Assembly (NCBI GenBank): GCA_037176705.1
Contig: CM073891.1
Span: forward strand, 92,338,327 to 92,402,326
Direction of reading: 5' to 3'
From: Molossus alvarezi
Lineage: Eukaryota > Chordata > Mammalia > Chiroptera > Molossidae
Length of the DNA: 64,000 nucleotides
Every line of letters begins with the position of its first letter. Position 1 is the stretch's first letter. A program made the position numbers and the translations under genes. The notes beneath the pieces are model-generated. The model made no database searches, was not told where the DNA came from, and was given only the letters and a program-made list of their open reading frames with translations. This document shows positions 37,635 to 48,075 of this stretch, piece by piece.

Positions 37635-38518
37635 ATGGTGAAACACAGAAACAGAAGCCAAATGAAAGAGCAAGAGACCTCCACCGAAGATGGGATCAAT
37701 GTGGAGCAATTAGGCATGTTAACAGAGCTAGAATTCAGAGCCATGATCTTAAGGAAGCTGAACAGCATGAGTAAGGACATAGAGACACTGAAAATAAGCC
37801 AATTGGAAATTAAAAACCAACAAGAAGAGATAAAAAAATGATATATCAGAAATGAAAAACACATTGGAAGGTTTAAAAAGCAGAGTAGAGGAAGCTGAGG
37901 ACCGGATCAGTGAATTAGAAGACAGGGTAGAAAAAATCAACCAATCAGAAAAACAAAAGGAAAAAACTATTAAAAAACAGGAAGACAGCTTAAGAGAACA
38001 ATGGGACAACTGGAAACGTAATAATATTCGCATCATAGGAGTCCCCGAAGAAGAAGAAAAGGAGCAAGGGATAGAGAATATTTTCAAAAAAATAGTGAGA
38101 GAAAACTTTCCTAATTTGGTGAAGGAAGAAGGCATTCAAGTTCAAGAAGCACAGAGAGTCCCAAGTAAGAAGAACCCAAACAGGCCCACACCAAGACACA
38201 TAGTAATTAAAATGCCACAAATTAAAGACAAAGAGAGAATCCTAAGAGCAGCAAGAGATAAGCAACAGGTTACCTACAAAGGAAACCCCATAAGACTCTC
38301 AGCGGACTTCTCACAAGAAACACTACAGGCCAGAAGAGAATGGCATGAAGTAATAAAAGTCATGAAAAACAAGAATCTGAATCCAAGATTACTCTACCCA
38401 GCAAGGCTATCATTCAAAATAGAAGATCAAATAAAGAGCTTCCCAGAAAAAAAAAAGGCTAAGGGAATACATTAGCACCAAACCAGCACTGCAAGAAATG
38501 TTAAAAGGACTGCTGTAA
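37635..38518 (+). pseudogene. ORF1: L1-M ORF1p (RNA chaperone), two +1 A slips
   Basis: ORF1p binds L1 RNA as a coiled-coil trimer and is needed for retrotransposition. The start is ATG 37635 (MVKHRNRSQMKEQETS). Parts in order: N-terminal region, coiled coil to about residue 125 (LEGLKSRVEEAEDRISELED), RRM-like domain (NNIRIIGVPEEEEKEQGIEN, then ENFPNLVKEE), and C-terminal domain (RLSADFSQETLQARREWHEV) ending at TAA 38516-38518. There are two breaks: a 7-A run at 37832-37838 and a 10-A run at 38447-38456, each one A longer than the frame needs. Without them the ORF spans 294 codons, normal for the family. They may be real mutations or homopolymer sequencing errors. Confidence 0.93.
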
Positions 38519-38563
38519 TTAGCAGTAGAAATGGGAAGAAAAATAGAACCACACTAAACAAAA

Positions 38564-41500
38564 ATGGCAATAAATAAGTACATATCAATAATCACCTTAA
38601 ACGTAAATGGATTGAATGCTCCCATAAAAAGGCACAGAGTAGCTGATTGGATAAGAAAGCATGACTCATCTATATGTTGTTTACAAGAGACCCACCTCTC
38701 AACAAAAGGTTCACATAGGTTGAAAGTGAAGGGATGGAAAAAAATTTTCCAAGCAAATGGAAAGCAAAAAAAAAGCTGGGGTAGCAATTCTCATATCTGA
38801 TAAAATAGATTTCAAAATGAAGACCATAACTAGAGACAAAGACGGCCACTACATAATATTGAAAGGATCTATCCAACAGGAAGTTATAACCTTGATAAAC
38901 ATATATGCACCCAATATAGGAGCACCAAAATATATTAAAAGTCTTCTGGAGGACTTCCAAGGAGAAATCGACAACAATACAATCATAGCAGGGGACTTCA
39001 ACACCCCGTTGACAGCACTGGATAGATCCTCTAGGCAAAAAATTAGCAAGGAAACAGAGACTCTAAATGAAGCACTAGACCAAATGGATATAATAGATAT
39101 CTACAGAGAATTACACCCCAAAACTACAGAATACACATTCTTCTCAAGTGCACATGGGACAATCTCAAAGATAGACCACATGATAGGACACAAACTAAAT
39201 CTCTACAAGTTCAAGAAGATTGAAATCATATCAAGCATCTTCTCAGATCACAATGGCATGAAACTAGAAATCAATTGCAACAAGAACATGCAAAGACATT
39301 TCAACACATGGAGGCTAAATAGCATGTTATTAAACAATGAATGGCTCACCGAGGAGATCAAGGAAGAAATTAAAAACTTCCTAGAAACCAATGAAAATGA
39401 ACACACAACAACACAAAATCTATGGGATGCAGCGAAAGCAGTTCTGAGAGGGAAGTTCATAGCACTACAGGCCTACCTCAAAAGAGAAGAAACATTTCTA
39501 ATTGACTATCTAACCTCACAACTTAAAGAATTAGAAAGCAAACAAAAAGAAAACCCCAGAGCAAGTAGAAGGGAGGAAATAGTAAAGATCAGAGCAGAAA
39601 TACATGACATAGAGACCAAAAAAACAATTCAAAGGATCAATGAAACAAAGAGCTGGTTTTTCGAAAAGATAAACAAGATTGATGGACCCTTAGCTAGACT
39701 CACCAAGAAACAAAGAGAGAGAACCCAAATACACAAAATCAGAAATGAAAGAGGAGAAGTAACAACCAACACCACAGAAATACAAAAGATCATTAACAAC
39801 TACTATGAACAACTATATGGCAACAAATTCGACAATCTAAGCGAAATGGACAAATTTCTAGAAACACATAGTCTCCCAAAACTATTCCAGGGAGAGATAG
39901 AAAACTTGAACAGACCAATAACAACTAAGGAAATTGAAGAGGTAATCAAGACTCTCCCAGCAAACAAAAGCCCAGGCCCAGATGGCTTCACAGGAGAGTT
40001 TTACCGAACATTCAAAAAAGAACTAACACCCATTCTCCTCAAGCTATTTCAAAAAATTCAAGAAGAAGGAAGACTTCCAAACATGTTCTATGAGGCCAGC
40101 ATAATTCTAATTCCAAAACCAGAAAAAGATACTACGAAGAAAGAAAACTACAGGCCAATATCCCTGATGAACATAGACGACAAAATCCTGAACAAAATAT
40201 TAGCAAATCGGATCCAGAAATACATCAAAAAAATTATTCACCATGACCAAGTGGGATTCATTCCAGGGATGCAAGGCTGGTACAATATTCGCAAATCAAT
40301 AAACTTGATACACCACATAAACAAAATGAAGAATAAAAAACACATGATCATATCAATAGATGCTGAAAAAGCATTCGACAAAATCCAGCATCCATTTCTG
40401 ATAAAAACGCTCAGCAATGTAGAAATAGAAGGATCATATCTCGACATAATAAAGGCCATATATGAAAGACCTACATCCAACATCATACTCAATGGACAGA
40501 AACTAAAAACATTTCCATTAAGAACAGGAACAAGACAGGGATGTCCACTTTCGCCACTCTTATTTAACATTGTACTAGAAGTCTTACCCACAGCAATCAG
40601 ACATGAAGAAAAAATAAAAGGGATCCAAATTGGAAAGGAGGAAGTGAAACTGTCATTATTTGCAGATGACATATTATACATAGAAAACCCTAAAGACTCC
40701 ATCAAAAATCTACTAGACTTAATAAATGAATTTGGCAAAGTAGCAGGATACAAAATTAACGTCAAGAAATCGACGGAATTCTTGTACACCAATGATGAAC
40801 TCACAGAAAGAGAAACTGAAAAAACAATCCCATTTACCATCGCGCCAAAAAAATTACGATACCTAGGAATAAACTTAACCAAAGAAGTAAAGGACCTATT
40901 CGCAGAAAACTACAGGTCATTGAAAAAAGAAATAGAGGAAGATTTAAAAAAGTGGAACCACATACCCTGTTCATGGATTGGAAGAATTAACATCCTTAAA
41001 ATGTCCATACTACCCAAAGCAATCTATAGATTCAATGCAATCCCCATCAAAATACCAACGACATATTTCATAGAACTAGAACAAATACTTCAAAAGTTCA
41101 TATGGAACCAAAAAAGACCCCGAATAGCCACAGCAATCTTGAAAAAAAAGAACAAAGTAGGTGGGATCACAATACCAGATATCAGGTTATACTACATAGT
41201 GACTGTAACCAAAACAGCCTGGTACTGGCACAAGAACAGGCATATAGACCAGTGGAAAAGAACTAAAAACCCAGAAATGGACCCAAGGCAATACGCTCAA
41301 TTAGTATTTGACAAAGGTGGCAAGACCATACAGTGGAGTAAAGACAGCCTCTTTAATAAATTGTGTTGGGAAAATTGGACAGCTACATGCAAAAAAATGA
41401 AACTAGACCATCAACTTACACCATACACAAAAATAAACTCAAAATGGATAAAAGACTTAAATGTGACCTGTGAATCCATAAAAATTCTAGAAGAAAATGT

Positions 41501-42386
41501 AGGCAACAAAATTTCGGATATCATACGGAGCAGAATTTTCACTGATACATCACCTAAGGCAACAGAAATAAAGGAGAAAATGAACACATGGGACTACATT
41601 AAAGTAAAAAGCTTCTGCACAGCAAAAGAAACAATCATCAAAATGGAAAGGCAACCCACTGTATGGGAGAACATCATTGCCAATGATGTATCAGATAAGG
41701 GGTTAATTTCCAATATATATAGAATGCTCCTACAACTCAACAAAAGGAAGATGAAGAACCCAATTAAAAAATGGGCAGAGGAGCTGAATAGACACCTCTC
41801 CAAACAGGACATACAAATGGCCAAAAGACATATGAAGAAATGCTCAACATCACTAATCATCAGAGAGATGCAAATTAAAACAACAATGAGGTATCACCTC
41901 ACACCTGTCAGAATGGCCGCCATCAACAAATCATCAAACAACAAGTGTTGGCGAGGGTGTGGAGAAAAGGGGACTCTAATACACTGCTGGTGGGAATGCA
42001 GACTGGTGCAGCCGCTGTGGAAAACAATATGGTGCTACCTCAAAAAATTAAAAATTGAACTTCCATTTGACCCAGTGATCCCGCTTCTAGGAATATACCC
42101 TAAGAAGCATGAAACACCAATCAGGAAGAATATATGTACCCCCATGTTCATAGCAGCACTATTTACAATAGCTAAGATCTGGAAACAGCCCAAGTGTCCA
42201 TCAGTAGATGAATGGATAAAAAAGTTGTGGTACATATACACAATGGAGTACTATGCAGCGGTAAGAAAGAAAGATCTCTTATCCTTTGAGACGACATGGA
42301 GGGACCTGGAAAGTATTATCCTAAGTGAAAGAAGCCAAGCAGAAAAAGACAAATACCACATGATCTCACTTATATACGGAATATAA
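38564..42386 (+). CDS. ORF2: L1-M ORF2p (endonuclease/reverse transcriptase), one +1 A slip
   Basis: ORF2p nicks target DNA and primes reverse transcription there. The start ATG 38564 follows ORF1 by 45 bp, as in other L1s. The first 70 codons hold endonuclease residues (NVNGLN, QETH). A 9-A run at 38766-38774 is one A too long and shifts the frame, after which 1,200 codons are open to TAA 42379-42386. Visible parts: AGDFNTPL and SDHNG of the endonuclease, RT motif A ([15 protein letters not shown]), motif B ([15 protein letters not shown]), motif C FADD at 40659-40670, and a C-terminal [18 protein letters not shown] knuckle. Total span is about 1,273 residues, close to human L1 (1,275). One codon is missing just after FADD compared with L1-A. 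Confidence 0.95.
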
Positions 42387-42696
42387 TGAACATAACAGTC
42401 TGAGGAATACAGTAGACCCAGACACATGGAAGTAGGGCACAGACTGACATCCCTCAGAAGAGGGGGTGTGGGGGTGGGGGGGTGGGAAGAGATAAATCAC
42501 AGAACTTATATGCATGTATGCATGACCAATGGACATGGACAACTAAGCTGGGGACGGGGCGGAGGTGGGGTGGGGTAGGGGGTGCCAATGCTGTAAAAAG
42601 GTAAAATATCTGTAACAAAAAAATAAATAAAAAATTCATTAAAAAAAAACAAAAAAAACAAAGAGAGAAGACCCAAATTAAAAAAAAAAAAATCAG

Positions 42697-42939
42697 GCCC
42701 TGGTTGGTTTGTATCAGTGGTTAGGGCATCAGACCTCAGAACAGAGAGTCCCGGGTTTGGTTCTTGCTAAGGGCACATATCTCAGTTGCAGTTTGTTCAT
42801 GGCCCTGGTTGGGGTCATGTGGGTGGTAGCCTCTTGATGTGTCTCTCTCATGTTGGTGTTTCACTCTCTCTCTCTCTCTTCCTTCTTCTCTCCCTTCCAT
42901 ACTAAAGGCAAAAATGTCCTCAGGTGAGGATAAAAAAAT
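42697..42939 (+). mobile_element. Ves SINE nested in L1-L
   Basis: A plus-strand Ves with TCCTCAGGTGAGGA palindrome. Short duplications, AAAATCAG, at 42689-42696 and 42940-42947. L1-L ORF2 resumes directly after it. Several CpG positions are decayed, so it is older than the 12769 and 56150 copies. Confidence 0.93.
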
Positions 42940-44510
42940 AAAATCAGAAATTAAAGAGAAGTAACAACTGACACCACAGAAATACAAAGGATTGTAAGAA
43001 AATACTATGAACAATTATACTCCAACAAATTGGACAACCTAGGTGAAATGGACAAATTCCTAAAATCATACAGTTTTCCAAAACTCATCTGGGAAGAGTC
43101 AGAAAAACAGAACAGACCAATAATAACTAAGGAAATTGAAATAATAATCAATAAATTCCAAGTAAATAAAAGCCTGGGTCCAGACAGCTTCACAAGGGAG
43201 TTTTACCAAAGAACTAAATCTTATTATTCTCAAATTATTCCAAAACAATTAAAGAGGAAGGAAAACTTCCAAGCTCTTTTTATGAGGCCAGCATAATCCT
43301 AATTCCAAAACCAAATGAAGACACTAAAAGTAAAAAAAGATTAGAGGCCAATATTCCTCATGTATATTGAAGCCAAAATCCTCAACAAAATATTAACAAA
43401 TCAGATCCAGCAATATATTAAACATTTATTCACCATGACCAAGTGGGATTTATCCCAGGGATGCAAGTCTGGTATAATATTCATAAGTAAATAAATGTGA
43501 TACACCACATAAACAAATGGAAAGATAACAATCATATGATTATATCAATAGATGCTGAAAAACCATTTGACAAAATCTAGCACCATTTCTGATAAAAATG
43601 CTTATCAGTGTGGGAATAGAGGGATCATATCTCAACATAATAAAGGCCATATATAAAAAACTTACAGCCAACATTATAGTCAATGGGCATAAAATAAAAG
43701 CATTTTACTTAAGAACAGAAACTAGACAAGGATGTCCCCATTTGTACTATGTCCCCAACATAGTACTAGCCACAGTGATTAGACAAGAAGAAAAAATGAA
43801 AGGCATCCAATTTGGAAAGGAGGATGTAAAACTCTCATTATTCACAGATGACAAGATATTGTACATAGTAAACCCTAAAGACTTCATCAAAAAATTACAA
43901 GATTTAATAAAGGTATTCATCAAAGTAGCAGTATACAAAATTAACATTCAGAAATTTATGCCATTCTTATACACCAATAATGAATACTCAAAAAGAAAAC
44001 CAAACAAAAAATAATAGTTTTTAAAAATCCCATTTACCATTGCAAAAAAAAAAAAAAAAAAATTAAGATACCTAAGAATAAACTTAACCAAGGAGGAAAA
44101 TATCTGTTATCATAAAATTACAAGACATTGAAAAAAAAAATAATGGAAGATATAAAAACATGGAAGCATATACCATGTCCATGAATTGGAAGAATCAACA
44201 TTAAAATGTTCATACGGTTCAAAGAAATCTATGATTCAGTTCAATCCCTACTAAAGTACCAATGACATATTTCACAGATCTATAACAAATATTCCAAAAG
44301 TTTATATGGAACCAAGAAAGACCCCAAATAGCCACAGTAATCTTGAAAAAGAAGAATAAAATTGGAGAGGTCACAATACCAGATATCAAGTTATACTACA
44401 AATCTGTCATAATCAAAACTCCCTAGTACTGTCAGAAGAACATGTATATAGATCAATGGAATAGAATAGAGAACTGAGAAATTGATCCAAAACATGTACA
44501 GCACTCCCGG

Positions 44511-44523
44511 TCAAGATGGCGGC
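44511..44523 (+). promoter_or_regulatory. YY1-like motif at the HAL1-4 5' end
   Basis: TCAAGATGGCGGC at +11 to +23 fits the YY1 core and the human L1 arrangement. The equivalent bases are ATGGAGGC in HAL1-2, ATGACGGC in HAL1-3 and ATGGTAAT in HAL1-1, so only the youngest copy keeps a perfect core. Confidence 0.6.
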
Positions 44524-44670
44524 ATAGTTAAACGCGGTATCGCGTCCTCCCACAACCACATCAAAGTTACAACTAAACTACAGAACAACCATCATTCAAA
44601 ACTGCCTGAAATCAAGCTGAATGGAAGCCCTACAACTACAGAATTAAAGCAGCAGCCACATCCAGACTGC

Positions 44671-44728
44671 TGGAGGGGCGGAGGGGCGGAGGGGCGGCGG
44701 AGGGGCGGCGGGGGGAGGGGGAGGTATG
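44671..44728 (+). repeat. GC-rich minisatellite in the HAL1-4 5'UTR
   Basis: About five tandem GGAGGGGCGG-type units followed by GGGGGGAGGGGGAGG. HAL1-2 has only a short GGAGGGGTGGAGGTGGAG at the same place, so the tract expanded in the HAL1-4 lineage. Its G runs could form a G-quadruplex. Confidence 0.85.
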
Positions 44729-45397
44729 GCGAGACAGGCTGGTCCCACACCCATGTGTGGCGGATAAAAATCAGGAGGCTCCCTCGGCTGGGAAGGTTCT
44801 TCCTGAGGACTGAGGGGTCCCCGTCCCACACCAGGTGCCCTGCTCAGGGTTCCAGTGCCAGGAAGAGAATCCCCATCACTTCTGGCTGAAAAACCAGCGG
44901 GAACTGAGGCTCAGGGAAGCTCACGCGGCTGGAGCCCCAGGCAGCTCCCTAAAGGGCCCGCGCACAGACTTATCAGACTCTCTCCCTCTAAGCTTGGAGG
45001 GGAGGCAGCTCGAGGGGCACCAGAGACATACAGGGAAGAACTGAGCTGTTGGGCACTAGAGCAAGGGCTGGAGAGGGGGCTTTCTCTGGGACAAACGTGC
45101 TGTAAGAGGCCTTTGTTCCTTTGGTGAGCCCTTCCCTGGGGCGGCAGACAGAAGCCATATCTGGGCCTCCAGCAACCTGGCTCACACTGGTAGCTCCGCC
45201 CTGGTGACTCCCTGAGGCCCCACCCAACTTTCAAGCCCACCCAAGCTGTTGTCACTTACTTAACCATAGGATTGGCCTGTCTTGGATCCTGCTTCAGGTT
45301 TTTCCTAAATTCTTTCAAATGAGCAGCATCTGGTCTCAATGAGCACCATACCTCTCATTAAGTAATACACTGAAACAAACACAGGGAGGCAGCCAAA

Positions 45398-46338
45398 ATG
45401 AGGAGACAAAGAAACAGGTCGCAAATGAAAGAACAGAACAAAACCCCAAGAAAAGAACTAAGCGAAATGGAAATAAGCAACCTAACAGATACTGAGTTCA
45501 AAATACTGCTTATAAGGATGCTCAATGAACTTAGTGAGAACCTCAGTGAACTTAGGGAGGGCCTCAAGAGCATAACAAAGGACCAGTTAGAAATCATGGA
45601 TGCACAGTTAGAATTGAAGGAGGCATTAACTGAAATAAAGAATAATTTACACAGCTTCAACAATAGAGTATGTAAATCCAAGGAGCAAACCATCGATTTG
45701 GAATATAAGGAAGCAAAAAATGCCCAATCAGAACAGCAAAAAGAAAAAAGAATCCAAAAAAATGAGAATAGTGTAAGGAGCCTCTGGGACAACTTCAAGC
45801 GTGCCAACATTCGCATCTTGGGGGTGCCAGAAGGAGAAGAGAGAGAACAAGAAATCGAAAACCTGTTTGAAACAATAATGGCAGAAAACTTTCCTAACTT
45901 GGTGAAGGAAACAGACATACAAGTCCAGGAAGCACAGAGAGTCCCAAACAAGATGAACCCAAGAGGCCCACACCAAGGCACATCATCATCAAAATGCAAA
46001 AGGTTCAAAACAAAGAGAGAATCTTAAAAGCAGCAAGAGAAAGGCAGCTAGTTACCTACAAGGTAGTTCCCATTAAGCTGTCAGCTGATTTCTCAAAAGA
46101 AACTTTGCAGGCCAGAAGGGAGTGGCAAGAAATATTTAGAGTGATGAAAAGCAAGAACCTACAACCAAGATTACTCTATCCTGCAAAGCTGTCATTTAGA
46201 TTCAATGGACATATAAAAACTTTCCCAGACAAGAAAAAGTTAAAGGAGTTCATCACCACCAAACAGTTATTATATGAAATGATGAAGGGTCTTTTTGAAG
46301 AAAAAGATAAAATATATGAACACATAAAATGGCAATGA
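45398..46338 (+). pseudogene. ORF1: HAL1-4 ORF1, nearly intact, one base deleted
   Basis: An ORF1p-like chaperone of 313 codons if read across the break. It starts MRRQRNRSQMKEQNKTPRKE, has a long coiled coil (LNELSENLSELREGLKS and onward), an RRM-like domain (RANIRILGVPEGEEREQEIE, then ENFPNLVKETDIQ) and a C-terminal domain (KETLQARREWQEIFRVMKSK). A single C is missing near 45960 (AACCCAAGAGG against AACCCCAAGAGG in HAL1-2), shifting the frame between the two open pieces. The product is similar to but distinct from L1-M ORF1p. It stops at TGA 46336-46338, overlapping the vestigial ORF2 start ATGGCAATGA. Confidence 0.92.
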
Positions 46339-46677
46339 ATACATATCTATCAACAATGGAATCTACAAACAAAATGAACAGGTAGCACATAAACATTCTC
46401 ATAGATACAGAGAACATTTTGTTGGTTGCCAATTGAGAGGGGGGTTGGGTGAATGGGTGAAAAAGGTGAAGAGATTAAGAAGTACAAATTCATTGCTAGA
46501 CTGACAAACCTCAAAGGGAAAGGGGGTGGGGGAGTGGGAAGAAATAAACCAAAGAACTTATATGCATAACCAATGGACACAGACAATAGTGTGGGAAAAG
46601 GCAGGGGGGCGGGAGTGGGGAGGGGGGGGTCAGTGGGGGAAAAATGTGGAACATCTGTAATACATTTTACATCCAAC

Positions 46678-46683
46678 AATAAA
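46678..46683 (+). terminator. polyadenylation signal of HAL1-4
   Basis: AATAAA shortly before the A-rich tail. The same ACAATAAAGATTT context occurs in HAL1-2 at 24619 and, in reverse, in HAL1-3. Confidence 0.7.
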
Positions 46684-48075
46684 GATTTAAAAAAACAAAA
46701 ACAAAACAAACAAACAAAAAAAACATGTACAATTACTATTTGACAAAGGAGACAAGAACATACAATGGAAAAAAACAGTTTCTTCAATAAATGGTGTTGG
46801 GAAAACTGGACAGGTACATGCAAAAAAATGAAACTAAATAACCAATTTACACCATGCTCAAGAATAAATTCAAAATGGATAAAAGACTTAAATTTAAGTC
46901 ATGAAATCATAAAAATTCTAGAAGAAAATGTACACAGCAAAATCTCAGATATCACTTGTAGCAGAATTTTTACTAATACATTGCCGAGGGCAAGAGAAAC
47001 AAAGGAAACAATAAGTGGGAATACATTAAATTAAAAAGCTTGTGCATGTCAAAAGAAACCAGCATCAAAATCAAAAGGGAACCCACTCTTTGGGAGAATC
47101 GGTGGGTATTTGCAATCATAAATTGGATAAAGTGTTAATGTCCAAAATATATAAAGTATTCGTACAACTCAACAAAAGGAAGACAAACAATCCAATTAAG
47201 AAATGGATAGAGGACCTGAAGAGACATTTATTCAAACAGGACATACAGATGTCTGGGAGATATATGAAAAAAACCTCAGCATCTCTAATCATCAGAGAGA
47301 TGCAAATTAAAATGACTATGAGATATCACCTCACACCTGCCAGAATGGGGGCCATCAACAAATCCTCAAGCAACAAGTTTTGGTGAGGATGTGGAGAAAA
47401 GTATATTCTAGCACACTGCTGGTAGAAATGTAAACTGGTGTAGCCACTATGGAAAACAATATGGTGTTTCCTTAAAAAATGAAAAATGGTAATGCCCTTT
47501 GACCTAGTGATCCTACTTCTCAGAATATATCCCAAGAAGCCTGAAATACCTATCAGAAAGAATATATATAAACCCCTATGTTCATAGCAGCACTATTTAC
47601 AATAGTTAAGATTTGGGAACAGCCCAAAGTGCCCATCAGTAGATGAGTGGATAAGAAAGCTGTGGTATATTACACAATGAAATACTATGCAGCTGTGAGA
47701 AAAAAGATATCTTACCCTTTGAGATGACATGAAGGGACCTGGATAGTATTATGCTAAGTAAAATAAGCCAGTCAGAGAAAGACAAGTACCACATGAACAC
47801 ACTTATTTATGGAATATAATGAACAAAGTAAGCTGACAATCAAAATAGGTGCAGAGACATGGAAGTAGGAAATAGACTGACAAACCTCAGAGGGAAGCGG
47901 ATGGGGAGGTGGGAAGAGAGAAACCAAAGAACTTATATGCATATATGCATAACCAGTGGACACAGACAACACTATGGGAAAGGCAGAGGGGCTTAGGAGT
48001 AGGGAGAAGGTGGTCAATGGAAGAGAAAAGGAGGTTATAATACTTTCAATAGTAAAGATTTCAAAAAAAGAATAT

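Larger units (their letters stand above)
36813..42655 (+). mobile_element. L1-M, young near-intact full-length LINE-1
   Basis: A 5.84-kb full-length L1 inserted in L1-L and flanked by perfect 12-bp duplications, AAACAAAGAGAG, at 36801-36812 and 42656-42667. Order: 5'UTR (36813-37634, CpG-rich at 36960-37190), ORF1, ORF2, then a G-rich 3'UTR (42387-42615) with AATAAA at 42622-42627 and an A-rich tail. The reading frames are intact except for three single-base gains in A runs. It is the youngest and best-preserved autonomous element here, and a plausible relative of the active source lineage. Confidence 0.97.
44501..46719 (+). mobile_element. HAL1-4, young short-form ORF1-only L1 derivative
   Basis: A 2.2-kb insertion in L1-L flanked by perfect 12-bp duplications, AAAACATGTACA, at 44489-44500 and 46720-46731. 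5'UTR 44501-45397 with a YY1-like start and a GC-rich tandem tract, ORF1 45398-46338, 3'UTR with a G-rich run at 46505-46630, AATAAA at 46678-46683 and an A-rich tail. No ORF2. It is the best-preserved HAL1 here: CpGs are kept in the first 50 bases (ACGCGGTATCGCG) and only one base is missing from ORF1. Confidence 0.94.
35685..47820 (+). pseudogene. ORF2: L1-L ORF2, broken and split by nested insertions
   Basis: Pieces of ORF2 lie on both sides of the insertions: endonuclease at 35685-36812, including SIFSYLNGMKLELN where active copies have SDHNG; RT fingers and palm at 42948-44200; thumb and C-terminal region at 44200-44500 and 46732-47820. RT motif C at about 43840 reads FTDDKILYI instead of FADDIILYI. 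Many stops show that it decayed before or alongside the nested insertions. Confidence 0.88.
34316..48075 (+). mobile_element. L1-L, old LINE-1 carrying three nested insertions
   Basis: L1-L survives as pieces 34316-36812, 42656-42696, 42940-44500 and 46720-48075. Together they are about 5.4 kb of 5'UTR (34316-34793), ORF1, ORF2 and 3'UTR with an A-rich end. It is interrupted in turn by L1-M (36813-42655), a Ves SINE (42697-42939) and HAL1-4 (44501-46719). At each junction the L1 sequence resumes exactly where it stopped, after a duplication. The 5'UTR contains one full unit and part of a second (landmark CAGGCAGAG at 34324 and 34600). Confidence 0.92.

Noticed and set aside
40238..40882. 214-codon minus-strand frame inside L1-M ORF2
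   Set aside because: It is antisense to the RT domain, and shorter versions appear in L1-A, L1-C and L1-L at the same place. It is a shadow of a real ORF.
45358..46008. 216-codon minus-strand frame opposite HAL1-4 ORF1
   Set aside because: It is a leucine/serine-rich shadow of the lysine/glutamate-rich coiled coil. The same shadow occurs opposite HAL1-2 and in HAL1-3.
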